Of a DNA stretch of 64,000 nucleotides, positions 1 through 11,199 are shown piece after piece. The translations under genes were made by a program, and so were the position numbers. Position 1 is the first letter of the stretch. The number at the start of each line of letters is the position of its first letter. The DNA comes from Callaeas wilsoni. Lineage: Eukaryota; Chordata; Aves; Passeriformes; Callaeidae. The DNA is taken from positions 186,001 to 250,000 of the forward strand of contig VWPU01004989.1 in NCBI GenBank assembly GCA_013398955.1. The letters run 5' to 3'. The notes beneath the pieces are model-generated. The model was not told the origin of the DNA. It did not search any database and saw nothing but the letters and a program-made list of their open reading frames with translations.

Positions 1-3000
1 ATACCATAACTTCAACACTGAGAGCAGTAAAAGACAGATGTTTAAGGAACTGTAGCAATCTGATACGGAGAACAGTTAAAAGAAAGTTATTTAATTAGTT
101 TGTGTTATAATAGTTAATTAAATCAAATTAAAATAGTAGTATAAAGTTAGAGTTTATAAATGAAGTTTCTCTTTTATTTTTTCTTAAGCAACAATGCTAA
201 ATATTCTAAATGTATCGAGTTAGAAGCTGAGGACTCAAGCTACTCAAGGACAGCTCAATTTCAATAAAAAGATATATATGCCTGATGGTATTTTTTATCT
301 TTCCAGGACATGTATTAGAGGAAAAACATTATTTCCCAATGCATCAGGAAAAATTAATTTATAGATTGTTCCTTAGATTATCTGAATCACTGTGAAGACA
401 AAAAATAGAAATGATGTTTAATTCCTCCTTCGCTATTATGCCTTAACTTTAACCTTAGTTTAATTCACCATTGGTTTTCTGCAGAGTTTTGTGGCTATTA
501 ACTGTAGCACTAAGAGTAATGCTAATAATAGCACTAGCAGAAATGGCAACCTTCTAGTCCTGTTTGCATACTAAGATTTTAATGGTTTGCACTTTATATA
601 CACAGTGTCAGATGACTCTTGTGCCTTAAATCTACGTGTGCTATACAGGCCTATGTGAATTGGTCTGTAAGGAACCAGATATTATCCAGGCTGATCATAC
701 TTGAAATAATATTACAAGCCCATCTTCTGTACACACTTAAGAATTCATTTTGTTTGTGTTTCAAAATGTACTCTTCTATTATACTGCTCAAAGTTAGCAA
801 TGGGCTGAGGAGAATATCACAAGATAGTCCGTCCATCCACCATAAAACAATGGCTTATCACTAAAGTCTACATAAGACATCCTAAACACTCTAAAGGTCC
901 CAAAAACAGAAGACACAGGAAAGTAGAGAAGGCTGCTTGGAATACTAATTTAATGAAAAATGTAGACTAAAATTGCTTTAAAATTGTCATCTCACAGATT
1001 GCCTGTAGCCATCTTCATCATCTTATGAGAGCCATGAAGGGCAACCTTTGTTTAATAGCAACATTTGACATTTATTGCTATGCCTTAGATAGACAGTGTT
1101 CCTTTAAATTTATAAAGTCATAAGAGCACCATATCTCTTTTTGGGAAAACAATGTATAGTAACTAGGTTTGTTTTTCAAATATCAAAACAATGTTTAAGC
1201 CATATCCAAGTATCTGCACAGCAACTCTCACAGGGGATTCTCATGTAATAAAAATACTTTTTGGTATAACATATCTGAATTTGACAAGAATAAAGCACTG
1301 TCTGCAAAATAAATCCAAATCATAAAAAAATGTAATCAAAATTTCCATAAAGGCAAAAACCCAATTGCTGTATTGATTCTACTGGTACTTTTTGGAATCA
1401 GTTGTATCTAAGTAACGGAACTCTGGGTGGACTCTCATTGGACAGTTCTTTACATGCGTTTCCATGAGAGAATTGTTTCAAAACAATATTTCACATAGTC
1501 TTTCAATACAATATTGAAAGTTCTGTACATTCAAAAGCTATAAGCAGGTTTACAACTGTCTTAAAAGTCACAAGACTTTATAAAATAGTAACTTTTCCAT
1601 TTGATTTACTCTATGATTTCTGCATTCTTAGGGTTTATTGATATATTGTATTCCATATTTCCAGGGAAGGAATCTTTTCTCCAAAATAATTTATATTTTA
1701 AGATTTTTAAATAGTGTCTTCCTTACATTAAATTATTAAGAACTGGCAATACTGAATGAATAGCAGCACCTGTTGAACCTCCAGCAGGGCATTAAACCTT
1801 GCATAGACATGCTAGCAGACCTGGTCTTCATCCTGCCATGAATGTTACGCAGGTGGGGTGTTAGGCAGACCTAAATGTAAGTGTGATCACAGGAGTCCCC
1901 AGCCTGCATATCACACTAAGTGGTCTTCAGCAGCAGTCCTTGTTCTGCACAGCTTCTTCCTTTGGCCACCCCTGCTGCTACGGGCATGGAAGAGGCTCCC
2001 GGTAACCTCACCCTTCTCAGCAAGTTACTCGACATTATGTTAATATGTCTATTGAATTTTATGACATGGGGATTATTTTACATTTTCTCTTTCACAGCAC
2101 CATCCATTTCACAGCCCACACTTCAGTTGTGTAGGTTTAATCTTACATACTTGATGCAATTTTACTTGGAACGTGAAGTGTCAAGTGTTGCGGTGGTCCA
2201 TTCTAGCTTAAAAGTTTTGTCCTCCATTCTGGTAATGAGATCTTGAAGATGAGCTCACTGAATAAACACTGTCTATTTTCTGCTTACTTTAGTTTCTCCA
2301 GAATTCAGAAAGAAACTGAAATTAGAATTAATAATTTTTTAGCAACAATTTCAAACTGTGCAATATCTCATGCCAAAAGAATCTTGGAGTGATGATCATC
2401 AGCCTCAGCAAGACCAGCACTGTAATGGGAACATTGCCATTGGATAAGCATGACTTTACTGTGAGCAGAGAGAGCATCAACCTTTGCCCATGCAAGCCTG
2501 GTAGACACCATCACTATTTTGTCTTCTTTAAGTAATGCACAGAGGTGAATATAGCAAGAAGTGGCTCTGAGAACTGGGAGATGACTGCATGCAGAAAATA
2601 CAAAAATTCACATGGGCACAGACAGGCACCAAAGCACAATAGAGCTATGGTATTTGGGTTCACTTCTGCGTATATTTCACATCAAGTATCTGTACGTATT
2701 TTTGACTAATGCTTTATTCTAATCTAGATGCTTTAAATCAATCATAAAACTAGGTGCAGACAGAATGCTATATTTTAAACAGAAGTAAATTAGGAATGAA
2801 ACTTTAGCTTAGTGACTTACTCCCAAAATACAAGTTCAAGAACAGAAAACCTTGCCTCATTTTATCTGATATTAATAAATGTAGAGAATGTTTTCATGCT
2901 CTTCACTCTGTAGGAGTTGAAGGCCTCAGAATATACTTAGGCTACTTAACACTTCTGCAGATCACATTTATGGGTATACACAACATAGTTGTTTATCTTC

Positions 3001-5844
3001 AGATTTTTCCAAACTCACCATAATTCTTTCTGGCATATATATGCCAATATTACCACATCGAATGACCTAGCCGTCTCAAAACACATTTAGGTAAATCTCT
3101 ATATCTCTACACCTGTTCATGGTCACACTGGTTACAGTATAACAACACCCTCCAGGCATGGGACAGACTGCATGAGCACACCTCAGCAATTTGCTTTTCT
3201 TTGCTGTTAATCTCATGCATGATCCCTTTCATTTGGTTCCATGCCTCCTCCTACCTCATCATGCCCTTAACCACCCAATAATTTGAATGAGGCCAAACGT
3301 ATTTCTTGGAAATATCTTTTAAATTTCTTCATACTTTCTGCCTCCTCCTTCTTTCAGCCTCTTCCAGCCTCTTCCAGCCTCAGTCATATTGCCTTGGAAT
3401 ATGACTTTATAAAATACCCTGATAACTTTGGTGTATATTCTTAGTATGGCATTCATTACTGCAAAAGTATCCACTGTTCGCATCAGATGCGAAAATGGAT
3501 AACAATTCAAACTAAAAAGGTTTGTTGTCAGGCTTTGGCAGGATTCACAGTATATTTACGCTGTTATAGCCCAGATCACTTAAAAGTGTATGAACCAGAG
3601 GTTTTGCTTGTTTGCTTTTCTTCTTTTCATTTTTTTTTAATCCAGATGCTGACCTGAAGACAGGGCGAAAAGGCTGAGACATGAACATGTGTTGTAACAG
3701 TCTGAAGATGCTAACCTTATACTGTGTGACTGCAACACCATAAAAAATGAGAAAAGATGAAAAAAACCCACAACCAAACAAAAACCAAAAAAAACCCCAA
3801 GAAATCCTATATTAACTTTACATTTAATGTATTGGTTAGTATTTAGTTTTTCAGTTAAAATTTAAAAAAAGGTATCAGCAGGCATGTGGATCCAAAACAC
3901 TACCCTCCCTCCTGTCTAACATGCACACTTGCACACACCACAGTCCTGGCCAGTCTGGATGCTAGATTCTAGGCATGTGATATTTTAAGGAAAGAAATAG
4001 CTCTGTCATTATAGAGTGTTTCCTTCTCTTCTTTCTTTGAAAAGGTCAGTAATGACAGGTCGTACTCCAATTGCATAGTCTATTTCCCCTCTTGACCTTT
4101 TCAGAGGCAGAATCCATGCAAAACTTCTGAAATACCATGTAAGCTTGAAGAAAGGGTTACAATAGGTTTGGAAGAAAGTGCTAGTTATCAAAGTCTTTCA
4201 AGTGAAACATCATTGTGAGACAAAGGCTATTATAAAAACCTTTTCAGTGAAGTTTACTCTCTTTTAATCCACAGCAGGTTTCCTTTTAAATGTTTGAGTC
4301 AGATTCTCAATATGTGTAAATTATCACAGTTAGAGAAGCAAGAATTATTTCAACTTTCCTTTTATTTTTTGTTATATCTAATTATTTTGTGTAAGTAGAC
4401 ATTTTTAACACTGATTTTAAATTAATGCTAATGATAGGAGGGGAAGCAAGAACACCTCAACAGGAAGGAAATGGCATATCAGCATATGATTTCACTTTTA
4501 CACAAGCAGTGGTAACGATAGAGAAGAAAATAAAAAGTGTAAATTAAATCTAGGAAGGGAGCTCTGAAGTTACTGTAACTTTAGACTTTGTCCAAAGGCA
4601 AATAGTCACCCTGAGAATATTTACAAATAACTAAAATAGTCAGAAGTATGGAGGGAGATTTTTACTTCTAGAGAGTAAAAATGTGCACAGGTTAAGCTTT
4701 TCGCATGAAACTCTTATTGTTTGCCCTCTTTCTTATAATGTATTCCTTAGTAGAGAAGCCAGCCAGATAGATTCAGATGAAAAGGAATTGAATCAAGATG
4801 TAATGCAGGGTTGCTACATAGACACAGAGAACCCAACCTGTATTATTATGCACATCACATGGCTTGTAAAGGCAAATATTCTTTTTTTTTCCCTCATGTA
4901 CACATGGAAAGAACAAGGAGCCCTGATTTCCTGCTTAACTCCTGCCCTTTTTATTAATTACAGAGTGGATTTTTTTTTCTGGGTGGCAGGCAGGGTGGAG
5001 AGAGAAATATTCATAATTTGTAAAGGGATAATAGAATTTAAATCAACTCCAGTGGAGAATATCACCCTCTGCTCAATAATGTCACCTATTTTGGCAAAGG
5101 CATCTAGCTATTAGCAACCCAGACAAGATGTCATTTGTCTGATGGACTTTTTTTTTTTTATAAACTGGAAGGTACTTTTTTGGCTAACAATATACAGATG
5201 AACTTTACAAAAATATGATTAAGATTAGTGTCATTGAGCCAGAAAAAAATAGTCAAATTTAACTGGCAGTGGATGCAACAGAACTATCTAAATGTCAGCA
5301 ACTGTTCAGAGCAACATGATCAGTGCATCGAAATTGCATATAAAATTATTTCAATATGCATGCAAAACTGGTGAGATTATAGACACTCCTAAAGACAAGG
5401 CAGCAATGAGGTAGGCATTGATAAAAAGTTGCAAAGCATTTTTAAAAAAATTCTTATTCCCCAAAAATAAAACAAAGGAAGGAAATAATGAGAACATTAA
5501 GACAGGCAGATATAAAGAAAATCTTTTTTTTATTTCTTCAACCCCAGTTATGGTATAAAAGAGAGGAACATGAACCATAAATTATCATTCATTTAGAACA
5601 ACATTTACCAAATGCTGCCAAAGCCTTCTTATTTTCACCACTGACAACACTGATTTCATCGTCACATAGGTCTGTAACTTGTAACAATTCTCAACTCTTT
5701 TCATGCCTCAGAAGGCTTCTTGCACAGGAGCTAGTGGAACTCGTTGACAGAGGTATAAACTAGAAGGGGGAAAGGGACAAAACCAGGCTCACCAGTGATG
5801 AGTGAGGTGATGTTGTGCCAAAACTTGAGAAAACAAGCATTAGT
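1..5844. other. AT-rich non-coding stretch, no gene recognised
   Basis: I see no gene, structural RNA or interspersed repeat I can name here. The open frames are short and carry no recognisable domain. The longest, 4683-5114 on the plus strand (143 codons), has no family signature and is of a length expected by chance over 64 kb read in six frames. Short simple-sequence items inside are listed separately. Confidence 0.6.
3351..3384. repeat. Three-copy 10-bp tandem repeat (CTTCCAGCCT)
   Basis: The decamer CTTCCAGCCT occurs twice exactly, at 3361-3380, preceded by a one-mismatch copy CTTTCAGCCT at 3351-3360, and a partial copy follows. It is a small minisatellite-like array in otherwise unique sequence. 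Nothing suggests a function. Confidence 0.8.
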
Positions 5845-7040
5845 AGGATCTCTCAATATGCTTCAGGAGGTGAAAGTGGCTACAAAGTACTACACCTGAA
5901 ATGTTTTTCCATTAATGCACACAACATGAGGAAAGAACAAGAGGAGCTCCAGGCTTTGGCCAAGTCCCGGAGATCTGACATCAGTGGTATAAACGAAACC
6001 TGGTGCAATGAGTCCTGCGACTGGAGTGCCCTTATGGATGGTTACAGGCTCTCCAGGAGGATAGGCAGGCGAGAAGAGCGGGAGAGGTGGCACTGTGAGT
6101 AATAGCACGGTTAGAATGCATGGAGCTCACAGTTGACAGTGGCACATTGGGAGTCTCTGGATAAAGAATCAAAGGGCAAACCAATAATGCTGATATCATC
6201 ATGAGAGTCTCCTATTAACCTCCTAGCCAGAATAATGACACCAATGAATGATTCTTTGAGGGATTAAGGGATGCTTCCAAGTCAACTGCTCTTGTCTTTA
6301 TGGGGGACTTCAGCTTGCCAGAAAAATTAAGTGAGGGCGACAGCTGGTACAGCCCAGCATAGAAGATTCCTAAGAAACCTGGATGATATCTTTATGGAAC
6401 ATGTCCTAACCGAGCTGACTTGGAAAGATTCCCGCTTTGATCTACTTGTCAACAGAGAGGATCTTGTGAGAGAAGTGGAGATTAGTGGCTATCTTGACCA
6501 CAGCAACCATGAAGAAATCAAGTTTAAAATCTCTGTTAACAGGAAGAAGAGTGCCAGCAAAACCTCATCTCTGGACATGAGGAGAGCAGACTTCAGGCTG
6601 TTCAGGGAATTAGTGAGTAAGGTCCTTTGGGAAAATGTTTTTGCAAGTGCTGGGGTCCACCAGTGCTGGTCACTTCTTACACATCACCTCCCAAGGGCAC
6701 AGAAGCAGGCAATTCCCAAATGTCAGAAGTCACGCAGGCAAGGCAGAAGGCCAGCTTGAATGAACAGGATTCTTCTCTTGGAAATAAGGAAAAAAGGAAA
6801 GGTGTAAGTCCAGTGGAAGCAAAGTCAGGTGAATGGGAAGAATACAGAGATTGCTTGCCACTGTAGGGAGAAAATTTGTGCAGCCAAGGCTTGACTGGAG
6901 TTGGAGCTGGCCAGAATTGTAAAGATCATTTTTTCAAATATATTAATGGCAATAAGCAGTTGGCCTGTTACAGGCTGAGGACGGTCACCTCACAAACAGA
7001 ATTGCCATTCTCTGATCTTTTCTCAGCTCCATAATAGGAG
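5845..7040 (+). pseudogene. CR1 LINE fragment: degraded ORF2, endonuclease part
   Basis: This is a broken copy of the CR1 non-LTR retrotransposon ORF2. Translation from about 5860 gives CR1-like endonuclease text: LKCFSINAHN, then GINETW with the ETW active-site glutamate, then DWSALMDGYRL. After a break the same frame resumes near 6340 with RRFLRNLDDIF, DSRFDLLVNRE, then MRRADFRLFRELV. Text resembling EEYRD, CREKI and VKDHFFKYIN of the region before the reverse transcriptase continues in shifting frames to about 7040. In intact elements this domain nicks target DNA to prime reverse transcription. Here stops near 6102 and 6760, frameshifts, and the change of the catalytic SDH triad motif to SNH (codons 6502-6510) show it is dead. 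No reverse-transcriptase core or CR1 3' octamer tail follows, so the element is truncated on the 3' side as well. Boundaries are approximate. Confidence 0.85.
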
Positions 7041-7764
7041 AGTTATTTCTTAACAAGGCATCCCTTGGCAAATCTGAGATGCTTACTTTAAGTTGAATCT
7101 ATTTCTTTTTATTGACAGTAAAAGACTAGTATAAAAGTTTAAACTTACAAATTTCAGCTGCCTACATTCAGGTAAATAACTCCCATTGTAATTAATTTTG
7201 GTCACGTTTGAAGTGGGCCAAGGTATCTAGATCAGATGAGATCCTAAGTCTCGTCTCCCTCTGGAGGGGGACTCACATGAGCAGTGTGGGATCTGACTGT
7301 GCTCAAGAAGGGCTTGGTTCCTCAGAGAGTGACCTCAAGGATCAAATCCAAGACCTACTACACTACTTTTCAGCAGAAAAAATGTTTGTCAGGCTATTTG
7401 AATTCTATATTATATGGTTATTTAAAAGCCTTCTACATTATGGAGACCTCACAACTTTTTGAAACAGCATGTTTATCCTTCATTTTAGTACAAAGAAAAT
7501 ACAAGGTAACTTCTATTTGTTTTTGTGGGGGTTTTTTTCATTATTTAGCATAGTTTGCTTCATGGATCTCAATAGTCTGAATATAAATAAGTAAAATCAC
7601 CAGATGTCGACAGACACTTATCATACAAAAGTTTATTGCATGCATTTATAACCTTCCAGTTGTCTCTTCAAAGGAAGCAATGCACACTGCCTCAGATTAT
7701 ACTTATTTGTATTCTATAAATTTCTAAAGTATTTTATCTAATACTTTTTGCAATACAATACTTT
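7041..7764. other. Non-coding stretch, unassigned
   Basis: No named repeat or gene is recognised. Overlapping open frames at 7208-7553 cover a somewhat GC-richer patch (about 7205-7390). It might be a further decayed piece of the CR1 element upstream or another old repeat, but I could not match it. Confidence 0.4.
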
Positions 7765-7770
7765 TTAATA

Positions 7771-8195
7771 TGTTTGTCATGGTTTAGGAATGGTCTTCCC
7801 TAATTTAGTGTTCCCACCAAAACTCCACCAGCACTTGCTTCCCCTTCCCACTCCAGCTGGAAGCACAAAAGGCAAAGATCACAGGTTAAGACAAGAACAA
7901 TTTACTGGAAACAGAAAAGAGATAAGAAAATGAACAGTAGTAGCAACAATATTAATTTTAAAAGTGTACAAAGAGAGGATGGTTTACATGCAAAATGTTC
8001 ACCAAGCCTGATACAATAAAAACCATTGATGGACAGACCCTCTGCCTGCCTAGCAGTCCCCTGACCAGAAAAGGATCACTCTTTTTGTCAGAAGCAAGTC
8101 CTTTTTCCCCACCCTGGCAATGACATTAAATGGTATTGAATAGCATTATGTCTTGGCCATGCCCCCTCCCTCTGAACTTGGCCAGAACCAGGACA
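7771..8195 (-). mobile_element. Solo LTR of an avian endogenous retrovirus (TGTCATGGTT...CAGGACA type)
   Basis: The block begins with TGTCATGGTTTAGGAATGG (first T at 7775) and ends with CCAGAACCAGGACA at 8195, the terminal motifs of a common avian LTR family, with TG...CA ends. The six bases TTAATA occur at 7765-7770 and again at 8196-8201, directly after the 3' edge. If this is the target duplication, the element starts at 7771; if it starts at the family-typical TGTC at 7775, the match may be coincidental. Only one LTR is present and no gag, pol or env is nearby, so it is a recombinational remnant. Sense orientation is inferred as minus from resemblance to related LTRs whose 5' end reads TGTCCTGG. 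An AATAAA on the plus strand near 8015 argues weakly the other way. Confidence 0.75.
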
Positions 8196-9080
8196 TTAAT
8201 ATAATACTAGTTTATTATATACTCCAATAACTTTACTGCATGGAGATTTCTTAATTTATTCTACTATTGATAGCTATATAATAATTCTCTGTATGTCATT
8301 TATTCAGCTTTTTGACAGATCAGGAGGTAAGGGGATATAGGGATAAATGGCAATAATGAGGGAAAGCAGATAGTGATAAATTCATCTTACATAGATCTCT
8401 TAATCATGGTTAAATATTCAGAGCCTCTGCCAGTTTCTCTGTATCCTCTGTCCTATACAGCCCAAAAATTCACCTCACATGCAACTAGAGAATTCTCCAA
8501 TAATAATTATTTTTGTTATTCTCTTTAGCATTGATGATATTTCGTGCTACATGAAAAAGTCTGCTGAGAAACAATGCTCTAACTGTTAGGATAGCATAAT
8601 AAAAAAGTGTTGCTTCAATTTACAACTAGAATTTTTTGTTTGCTTTCTTGGCCTTACAGTCCCTGATATGTTTAGTTTTATCTGTTAGTGGCAACTGTGC
8701 TGTAATCAGATAGATGGCAGCACACTAGGGCTCAGAGTCACTTGGGTGATACAGAGAAAATATGATAACCCTAAAGACAATGGCAGTGCTGCCACAGCAC
8801 AGCACTCTCCCTTTCTGAAGGGAAACAAAGCATTGCTCCATAAATGCAGAGGGTACTGCAGTGGGACTCTGCATCTGTCAGCATTCACTTCTCATTTCAT
8901 GCTAGAATTAGTTTAGAAGGAAAATAACAAGGCATAAGGCAAGATAGCTCATTTTACTAGCCTATGCTAGGTGTTATTTTCTTTTTGGTTGTTTGGTAGA
9001 TAAAACACTAATACTTAGATTTCACAGTGGCTCAGAAAAAACATAGAGATTATAAGGAATGGGCTATTCCAAAAAGTAGT

Positions 9081-9130
9081 TTAATAATTAAATAATTAAA
9101 TAATTAAACATTAATAATTAAACATTAGTT
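9081..9130. repeat. AT-only tandem repeat (TAATTAAA-type)
   Basis: The sequence is built from repeats of AATAATTAAATAATTAAA with a short interruption at about 9108-9111. It is a low-complexity microsatellite. Confidence 0.85.
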
Positions 9131-9245
9131 ACTGTTTAAGTCCCATCTCATGGAATACATTTGACATGCTTTCATAGAATTTCAAATAAATAGATATCAT
9201 CAGGAAAATGTCACAGAATACTTGCTTTCTGAGATGAAAATTTAC

Positions 9246-9267
9246 CCTGCCCCCCCCCCAAAAAAAA
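9246..9267. repeat. Poly-C / poly-A junction tract
   Basis: A run of ten C at 9250-9259 is followed at once by a run of A. It is simple sequence of the kind prone to length variation and sequencing error. Confidence 0.8.
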
Positions 9268-10239
9268 GTTTTCTGACATATTTTATTAAAACAGGTACCA
9301 TGGTGGAAGAAAATATTCTTTAATTAATACGATAAATAGAATACTGGCTTCCTTGTGCAATGCAATCAAAGCATGTGGAAAACACTCATTTGACAACAAA
9401 TTTTATTTTGAATGAAATTATTTGCTATTAGAAACATTGGACAGCAGCTTAGGACATTTTATAGTGGCTATCAGTCCTTGTCAGACAATTTTATATTGTA
9501 GGGTGAATGAGGGGATAAAAGCTTCCAGGCATATCAGCATTATAGAAAATGCTGGCAAAAATTGGACCTTCTGTAATAGACGGCCAATTAAATTTTGCCA
9601 TTGCTCTATGCATACTGTCACACACAGTCATTGCTTACAGCACTCTCTTGTTTTCACTGTTTCAAAAACTAATTTATATTTAAGTGACACCCTCTTTCCA
9701 CTTCCTCTTAGCCATAAAAGCACCGAAGAAAAGCTACAAGAGCCAGAAAGGCAAACTTACTGAGTGATACTTTAGCCTGAGAGCTGGATTTGTTTCAAGA
9801 TCACAGTTCCAAAAGAAAAGCCAAGTGATAAAGGCTAACCCCCTTCTGTGTCCCAGAACTCTTTATTTCTGATGCATAGAGAAAAAGGCACCTTCACAGA
9901 TTATCTTAGACTCCCGCCCAGGAGAGGCAGATAGTGTCTCAGAGAAGCAGTAAACACCTCATCCTCCCACTCAGAGCTAAATTGCCAAGACTCTTTAGTG
10001 AGCAGGGCACCAGGCTGTTTCCTCACTTGCACCCTCTGAATCACATTCTGAAGGACAATTCACTCCTTCCTTTGCCGGGGCAGCCAAAGATTCCAAAGGG
10101 GAACCCACACCCTGTGCCAGGTGGCGAGGCTTCCAGATGGGTATCCTACAACTCAAGGGGAGGTGGGGAGGGAGAAGTTAACTCTGGAGTGAGTGACCCA
10201 ACTTTCCCAGGACCCAATACCAATCATCAATGGCCAGAT

Positions 10240-10334
10240 CTTAAAACCGATCCTTTGGTACCCACCAAATCCATTCCATCACTCCCTCTCAGCAGCTGGG
10301 CAGTATAGAAAAAACATAAGGAAAGGCTGGTTGG
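10240..10334 (-). mobile_element. ERVL-type LTR, 3' (U5) part, left of nested insertion
   Basis: Read on the minus strand, this piece matches the end of a long avian ERVL LTR as I remember it: a pyrimidine/CAGCTG stretch, then GAGGGAGTGATGGAATGG and TTTGGTGGGTACC. The equivalent plus-strand text at about 10255-10334 runs from GGTACCCACC through CAGCTGGGCAG to GGCTGGTTGG. It stops at 10334-10338 and resumes at 10782 beyond a younger insertion. The left edge is uncertain, about 10215-10250, because the terminal bases have diverged. It is a non-coding remnant of an ancient endogenous retrovirus. Confidence 0.65.
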
Positions 10335-10338
10335 TCAA
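10335..10338. repeat. Target-site duplication TCAA, left copy
   Basis: TCAA directly precedes the TG... end of the inserted LTR. The partner copy is at 10782-10785. A 4-bp duplication is typical of gammaretrovirus-like (ERV1) integration. Confidence 0.7.
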
Positions 10339-10402
10339 TGATGCCTTGGAGAGGCTGCCCTGGAACAGAGGCTAGACAGAGTTGAAGGATAAAGGGTAGG
10401 TA

Positions 10403-10408
10403 TTTATT
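10403..10408 (-). terminator. LTR polyadenylation signal AATAAA
   Basis: The plus strand reads TTTATT within GGTATTTATTGAAAG. This is AATAAA on the minus strand, placed as expected near the R region of the nested LTR. Confidence 0.6.
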
Positions 10409-10505
10409 GAAAGCCCTTCACAGGGCACACCTTGTGCAGTGCAGGAGTCTCGCAGAGACTACACCCAGGATGGACGTGTTTTTCGGACAGATATAAGTTT
10501 TGTCC

Positions 10506-10513
10506 ATTTGCAT
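10506..10513. promoter_or_regulatory. Octamer motif (ATTTGCAT) in LTR U3
   Basis: A perfect match to the octamer recognised by POU/Oct factors lies within the likely U3 of the nested LTR. Binding is inference from the motif only. Confidence 0.35.
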
Positions 10514-10785
10514 ATCAGAGGTTAATTGTCCAATTACTGCCTCAAGGTAGTGGAGTCCCATTCTCTTAGTTTCCCCCCCCCCAACTCACTTTCATTTACT
10601 TTTCTCGAGGCCTGAAACAGTGAGGTGTCCTTGATTCTCAGGCCTAGAGAGGAATTGTTGTGTCTGACTAAAATGGGAAAAGCAGTAGCTAACCCTCTAC
10701 ATGGAGTTTAGAGTTATACACTAAAGAACTGCAGGATTATGAATATATGAAAAATAGAAAAGCTAAAATCCTAAGGCATCATCAA

Positions 10786-10965
10786 GATAAGGACAGGGAG
10801 AGATTCCTCACCAATTACCATCACAAGAAAAACTGACTTAGCTTGGAGAAGTCAGTTTATTTTGTTACTAATCAAATCAGAGCAGGATAACTAGAAATAA
10901 ACTCAAACCTTAAACACCTTCCCCCCATTCCTCTGTTCTTCCTGGGCTCAACTTCACAGAAGTAA
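10786..10965 (-). mobile_element. ERVL-type LTR, continuation right of nested insertion
   Basis: After the second TCAA the older LTR resumes with GATAAGGACAGGGAGAG, then CACCAATTACC, then the segment with ACTAATCAAATCAGAGCAGG and AACACCTTCCCCCC, ending with CTGGGCTCAACTTCAC. These are landmarks of the avian long ERVL LTR in reverse orientation. On the minus strand a polyadenylation signal AATAAA lies at 10861-10856. To the right of about 10965 the similarity fades into a pyrimidine tract, so the upstream (U3) part is missing or unrecognisable. Confidence 0.7.
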
Positions 10966-11009
10966 ATTGTTAAAGAAACTTGCAACACTCTAAGTATTAC
11001 TCAAAACTA

Positions 11010-11132
11010 ACCCTTTTCTCTTTTTTCTTCCTGTTTTCCTTTCTCTCACATTTTTACCCTTTCTCTCCTCTCTCTCTCTTTCTCCCTTTCTTTTTTTTTC
11101 TTCTCCCTCCTTTCAGTCTTTCCACTTCTCCT
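11010..11132. repeat. Polypyrimidine tract (C/T-rich, about 120 bp)
   Basis: This stretch is nearly all C and T, with CTCTCTCTCTCT and long T runs, and ends in CCTTTCAG at 11109-11116. It may be degenerated microsatellite. It also happens to resemble a very strong splice-acceptor tract. Confidence 0.8.
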
Positions 11133-11199
11133 TGTATCTCCACTGCCAGAAGAATTGAGATTGCAGCAAAGGACTCAGGAATCTAGCATTGAGGTACAA

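Larger units (their letters stand above)
8202..10239. other. AT-rich non-coding stretch
   Basis: No gene is seen. The 113-codon frame at 9422-9763 has no recognisable domain. The segment from about 9930 to 10240 is GC-richer than its surroundings and carries a 124-codon frame rich in proline and serine. It adjoins the ERVL-type LTR and could be internal retroelement DNA, but I recognise nothing in it. Confidence 0.45.
10339..10781 (-). mobile_element. Solo LTR (ERV1-like) nested in an older ERVL LTR
   Basis: The 443-bp insert starts TGATGCCTT (10339-10347) and ends AAGGCATCA (10773-10781), a perfect 9-bp terminal inverted repeat with TG...CA ends. It is flanked by TCAA on both sides. Removing it joins GGTCAA to GATAAGGACAGGG, which is the continuous text expected of the surrounding ERVL LTR. 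It is therefore a clean insertion. On the minus strand there is an AATAAA polyadenylation signal at 10408-10403, about 65 bases before the 3' end, which gives the orientation. An octamer motif ATTTGCAT (plus strand 10506-10513) lies upstream of it in the sense direction, where promoter elements of U3 would sit. No internal retroviral genes are present. ERV1 assignment rests on the 4-bp duplication and is tentative. Confidence 0.8.

Noticed and set aside
4683..5114. Longest open frame (143 codons, plus strand) as a gene
   Set aside because: No recognisable domain, no exon-like context, and the length is within chance expectation for 64 kb in six frames.
7208..7553. Overlapping frames as a gene or as CR1 reverse transcriptase
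   Set aside because: I could not align either frame to CR1 reverse-transcriptase motifs or any other family.
9422..9763. 113-codon plus-strand frame as a gene
   Set aside because: It has no ATG-centred context or domain, and the composition matches the AT-rich background.
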